Assembly: GCA_031422335.1 (NCBI GenBank)
Contig: JANOQW010000025.1
Span: 62,001 to 126,000, forward strand
Reading direction: 5' to 3'
Length of the DNA: 64,000 bases
Source: Methylotenera_A sp031422335
GTDB taxonomy: Bacteria > Pseudomonadota > Gammaproteobacteria > Burkholderiales > Methylophilaceae
This document shows, piece after piece, positions 61,629 to 64,000 of the stretch; the first letter of the stretch is position 1; each line of letters opens with the position of its first letter. The position numbers were made by a program, and so were the translations under genes. The notes under the pieces were generated by a model. The model made no database searches. It was not told where the DNA came from and was given only the letters and a program-made list of their open reading frames with translations.

Positions 61629-62788
61629 TTGCCAAAACTCATTTTACCCACCAACAAATTTTTAATTGGCGATATTAATTGTAATGCGCCAAGACCCAAT
61701 CCCCGTGCGGCTTGCAGGCCGATGACTTCATTGCCGAACACATTCACCAACACATCGGTAAATAAAATGCCGCCGCGCGTATCGCGTTTTCTGGCTTGAG
61801 AATAGTTTGCCAGCATCCTCGTGTCACCCCAATTTTGCACTGGCGTTTGTACAATCAAATCTGCCAAAGTCCACGCATCGCGCATGCCCACATTAAAACC
61901 TTGCCCCGCCACTGGGTGCATGGTTTGTGCGGCGTTGCCAATCACCGCTAAGTGCGGTGCATTGGCTGGTTTAAGCGTGCTTAATTTAAGTGGAAAGCTT
62001 ATGCGTTTTTCTACGCTTAAAAACTGCCCCACACGGTCACCAAACGCCACATGCAGCTGCTGTAAAAAGGTTTTATCATCCAAGCCAGCAAGCGCATGGA
62101 TATTGGCTTGTAGACCAGTCCAAACGAGAGAGAAGCCAGCTTCCCCATTCGGTAAAAGCGCCATTGGGCCTTGCGGCGTAAAACGCTCGTAGGCCATATT
62201 ATTGTGTGGCAACTCAGCCGTCACTTTGGTCACCAACGCGTCGTGGCCGTATTCTTTGGTGACTTTTTTTATACCGTCAATCTCACCTAAACTGCGGCCG
62301 CCATCGGCCACAATTAATAAAGCACTTTGTAAAGTTTGCGTTTGACTATGATGCGTAAAAGTCACTTCTGCCATGGTTGGGCTAGGCTTAATTTCGGTAG
62401 CCTCTGCTTCATAGATGACGTTTTTTAAGTCTAATTGCGCATCCAAAGCTTGCGTCAGCGCGCCATACGGCAGCACATAGCCAATCGCCTCTAAGCCATG
62501 TTCTGCCGCCGTTAGTTTAGTGCGCCCCAGCCCGCCGCGTTGCGAGATATGAATGGTATTAATGGCAGTCGCTTTGACTGCAACTGCAGACCAAACGCCA
62601 AGCTTTTCGAGGATTAATCTACTGCCATAAGATAGCGCCAGTGCGCGCGTATCTTTGTGCGATACGCCCTTGGCGCGCGCTTCTAGCATGGTGAAAGGAA
62701 GGTTTTGTTGCTGTAGCGCCAGCGCCAAAACCGAGCCGACTGGTCCGCCGCCCACAATAATGACAGCTGGAGAAAAATCAGTCTCCAC
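61625..62788 (-). CDS. ubiH: 2-octaprenyl-6-methoxyphenol hydroxylase UbiH
   Basis: The 387-residue protein has the FAD motif IIVGGGPVGSVLALALQQQN, TRALALSYGSRLILEKLGVW, and GNAAQTMHPVAGQGFNVGMR followed by DA. The GNAAQ...GMRD form is the one characteristic of UbiH. It acts in aerobic ubiquinone synthesis at the inner membrane. It overlaps pepP upstream by 11 nt and the next hydroxylase by 4 nt, so the three are co-transcribed. At 62092-62108 its coding DNA contains an exact 17-bp match to the core of the intergenic hairpin repeat. Confidence 0.92.
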   Translation of the reverse strand: METDFSPAVIIVGGGPVGSVLALALQQQNLPFTMLEARAKGVSHKDTRALALSYGSRLILEKLGVWSAVAVKATAINTIHISQRGGLGRTKLTAAEHGLEAIGYVLPYGALTQALDAQLDLKNVIYEAEATEIKPSPTMAEVTFTHHSQTQTLQSALLIVADGGRSLGEIDGIKKVTKEYGHDALVTKVTAELPHNNMAYERFTPQGPMALLPNGEAGFSLVWTGLQANIHALAGLDDKTFLQQLHVAFGDRVGQFLSVEKRISFPLKLSTLKPANAPHLAVIGNAAQTMHPVAGQGFNVGMRDAWTLADLIVQTPVQNWGDTRMLANYSQARKRDTRGGILFTDVLVNVFGNEVIGLQAARGLGLGALQLISPIKNLLVGKMSFGK

Positions 62789-64000
62789 GCATCAAGCTTT
62801 CAATATCCGCCACACTTTTCACCGCGTTTTTGCTCAGTACTTCATTACCCGTTTGTGTGATCAGCACGTCATCTTCAATACGAATACCAATATTCCAAAA
62901 AGCTTTTGGCACATTATCGGCTGGGCGTACATAACAGCCTGGCTCTACGGTGAGCGTATTACCTGCTTTTAACAAGCTCCAGTTACCTTGTTTATCTTTG
63001 TATTCGCCCACATCGTGCACATCTAAACCCAGCCAATGGCCAGTACGGTGCATATAAAATTGGCGGTAGCTACCAGTTTCTAGCACTTCATCTTTGCTGC
63101 CAGTGCACAGTTTAAAATCAATAAAACCTTGTACTAGCACATCTAAAGCAGCTTCGTGAGGCGCGTTCCAGTGCTTATTCGGTTTTGCAGCGTCAATCGC
63201 GGCTAATTGCGCAGCCAAAACCAACTCATACAAATCTTTTTGTGCAGATGAAAATTGTCCGTTGACAGGAAAAGTGCGCGTAATATCACTGGCGTAGCCA
63301 TCCAACTCGCAACCCGCGTCTATCAGCAACAAATCGCCATCATTTAATACACAACTATTGGCGTTGTAATGCAGTGTGCAAGCATTGGTGCCGCCTGCAA
63401 CAATACTGGTGTACGCGGGCGATTGCGCCCCGTTGCGATAAAACTCGTGTAAAAATTCGGCTTCTACTTCATATTCGTTCATGTTTGGCTTGGTAAATTG
63501 CATGGCACGATTATGTGCTGCTGCTGCAATGTTGCCTGAAAGGCGCATGGTTGCTTGCTCGTAGGGCGATTTAATTAAACGCTGTTTATCCACTAGTTGA
63601 CACACATCTTGCACACTCTCTGGCGCACTCACCCCAGTTCTGGCTTGCTCCTTGACTTGATTCAGCCAGCCCGTTACCCGTGTATCCCAGTGGCAATCTG
63701 CCCCTAAACTATAAAATAAATTGGCTTGATTACCCATCAACTTGGGCATCATTTCATCTAACTGGCTCATGCTATAAGCTTCATCAAAGCCAAATTCTGC
63801 TTTTGCGCCAGCTGGGCCATGGCGAAAACCATCCCAAATTTCACGTTCCATGTCTTTATCGCGACAAAATAAAATACTCTTGGCTTGGCTTCCACCAATT
63901 AATATCAGCACAGATTCTGGCTCCTTAAAGCCAGTTAAATAATAAAAGTAGCTGTCAAAACGATATGGATAATGACTGTCGCGGTTACGAATCGCTTCAC
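62778..64000 (-). CDS. pepP: Xaa-Pro aminopeptidase (5' truncated at window edge)
   Basis: The reading frame continues in from the window's right edge: before the internal GTG at 63911, residues EAIRNRDSHYPYRFDSYFYY and LTGFKEPES are in frame, a typical PepP N-domain. The C-terminal M24 domain has metal ligands in LLIDAGCELDGYASDITRTF, HRTGHWLGLDVHDVGEYKD and LTVEPGCYVRPAD. PepP cleaves N-terminal X-Pro bonds. Its position upstream of ubiH and a second hydroxylase is the classical pepP-ubiH order. Confidence 0.96.
   Translation of the reverse strand, partial: EAIRNRDSHYPYRFDSYFYYLTGFKEPESVLILIGGSQAKSILFCRDKDMEREIWDGFRHGPAGAKAEFGFDEAYSMSQLDEMMPKLMGNQANLFYSLGADCHWDTRVTGWLNQVKEQARTGVSAPESVQDVCQLVDKQRLIKSPYEQATMRLSGNIAAAAHNRAMQFTKPNMNEYEVEAEFLHEFYRNGAQSPAYTSIVAGGTNACTLHYNANSCVLNDGDLLLIDAGCELDGYASDITRTFPVNGQFSSAQKDLYELVLAAQLAAIDAAKPNKHWNAPHEAALDVLVQGFIDFKLCTGSKDEVLETGSYRQFYMHRTGHWLGLDVHDVGEYKDKQGNWSLLKAGNTLTVEPGCYVRPADNVPKAFWNIGIRIEDDVLITQTGNEVLSKNAVKSVADIESLMRGD

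Noticed and set aside
1..64000. CRISPR arrays, tRNA or rRNA genes, prophage or complete insertion sequences
   Set aside because: None was recognisable on reading. The repeats present are dispersed, not arrayed with unique spacers, and no transposase or integrase gene is seen.

Overview
The window looks like chromosomal DNA of a betaproteobacterial methylotroph, most likely of the family Methylophilaceae (Methylotenera/Methylophilus-like). This rests on the moderately AT-rich composition, betaproteobacterial gene orders (pyrR-pyrB-pyrC', pilT-pilU, xseB-ispA-dxs-folE2), type IV pilus genes and an MxaD-like periplasmic protein. It is almost entirely protein-coding. I saw no rRNA, tRNA, CRISPR array, prophage or insertion sequence.

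Layout. 1-2.7 kb: pyrimidine genes pyrR (cut by the window edge), pyrB and a pyrC-like gene lacking catalytic residues. 2.9-4.2 kb: two envelope proteins. 4.3-6.6 kb: pilU and pilT, divergent from yggS-proC-yggT. 8.8-15.2 kb: dynamin-like GTPase, rng/maf, marC, a Nudix gene and mnmA. 15.2-15.6 kb: repeats. 15.6-19.3 kb: GST, nadC and an orphan GspE-like ATPase.

19.4-31.6 kb is a minus-strand metal-acquisition block. It holds a PepSY membrane protein, a DUF4198 protein, a siderophore-type TonB receptor, a DUF6607-like protein, a haemoglobin-type TonB receptor broken by one in-frame TAG, azurin, a 52-residue membrane peptide, exbD, exbB, tonB, a short cysteine-motif protein, hemP, a cysteine-free ribosomal protein S4 paralogue and a small unknown protein. 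Fur-like sites lie upstream of the first gene and of the siderophore receptor. A direct-repeat leader motif is shared by both receptors and, more weakly, azurin.

31.8-36.6 kb: ilvB-ilvH-ilvC, psd, rppH. 36.7-40.7 kb: a YVTN lipoprotein, an MxaD-like protein with an out-of-frame tail, two tandem minor-size pilins behind a near-perfect sigma-54 promoter, and a VapBC-type toxin-antitoxin pair. 40.7-44.9 kb: a cyclic-nucleotide cassette (CHASE2 cyclase, metallo-beta-lactamase-fold phosphodiesterase-like protein, cNMP-binding/rhodanese protein). 45-50.3 kb: esterase, isoprenoid genes, folE2, dodecin. 50.5-56.3 kb: aspartic protease, MFS transporter, aroC, amidotransferase, rluE, icd (with NAD-type cofactor residues), csp. 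56.6-64 kb: pilB-pilC, dsbC, two ubiquinone hydroxylases and pepP (cut by the window edge).

Across the window, at least seven copies of a ~45 bp hairpin repeat with core GCCAATATCCATGCG sit between genes, mostly just after stop codons. This is the most distinctive unannotated sequence structure I found.
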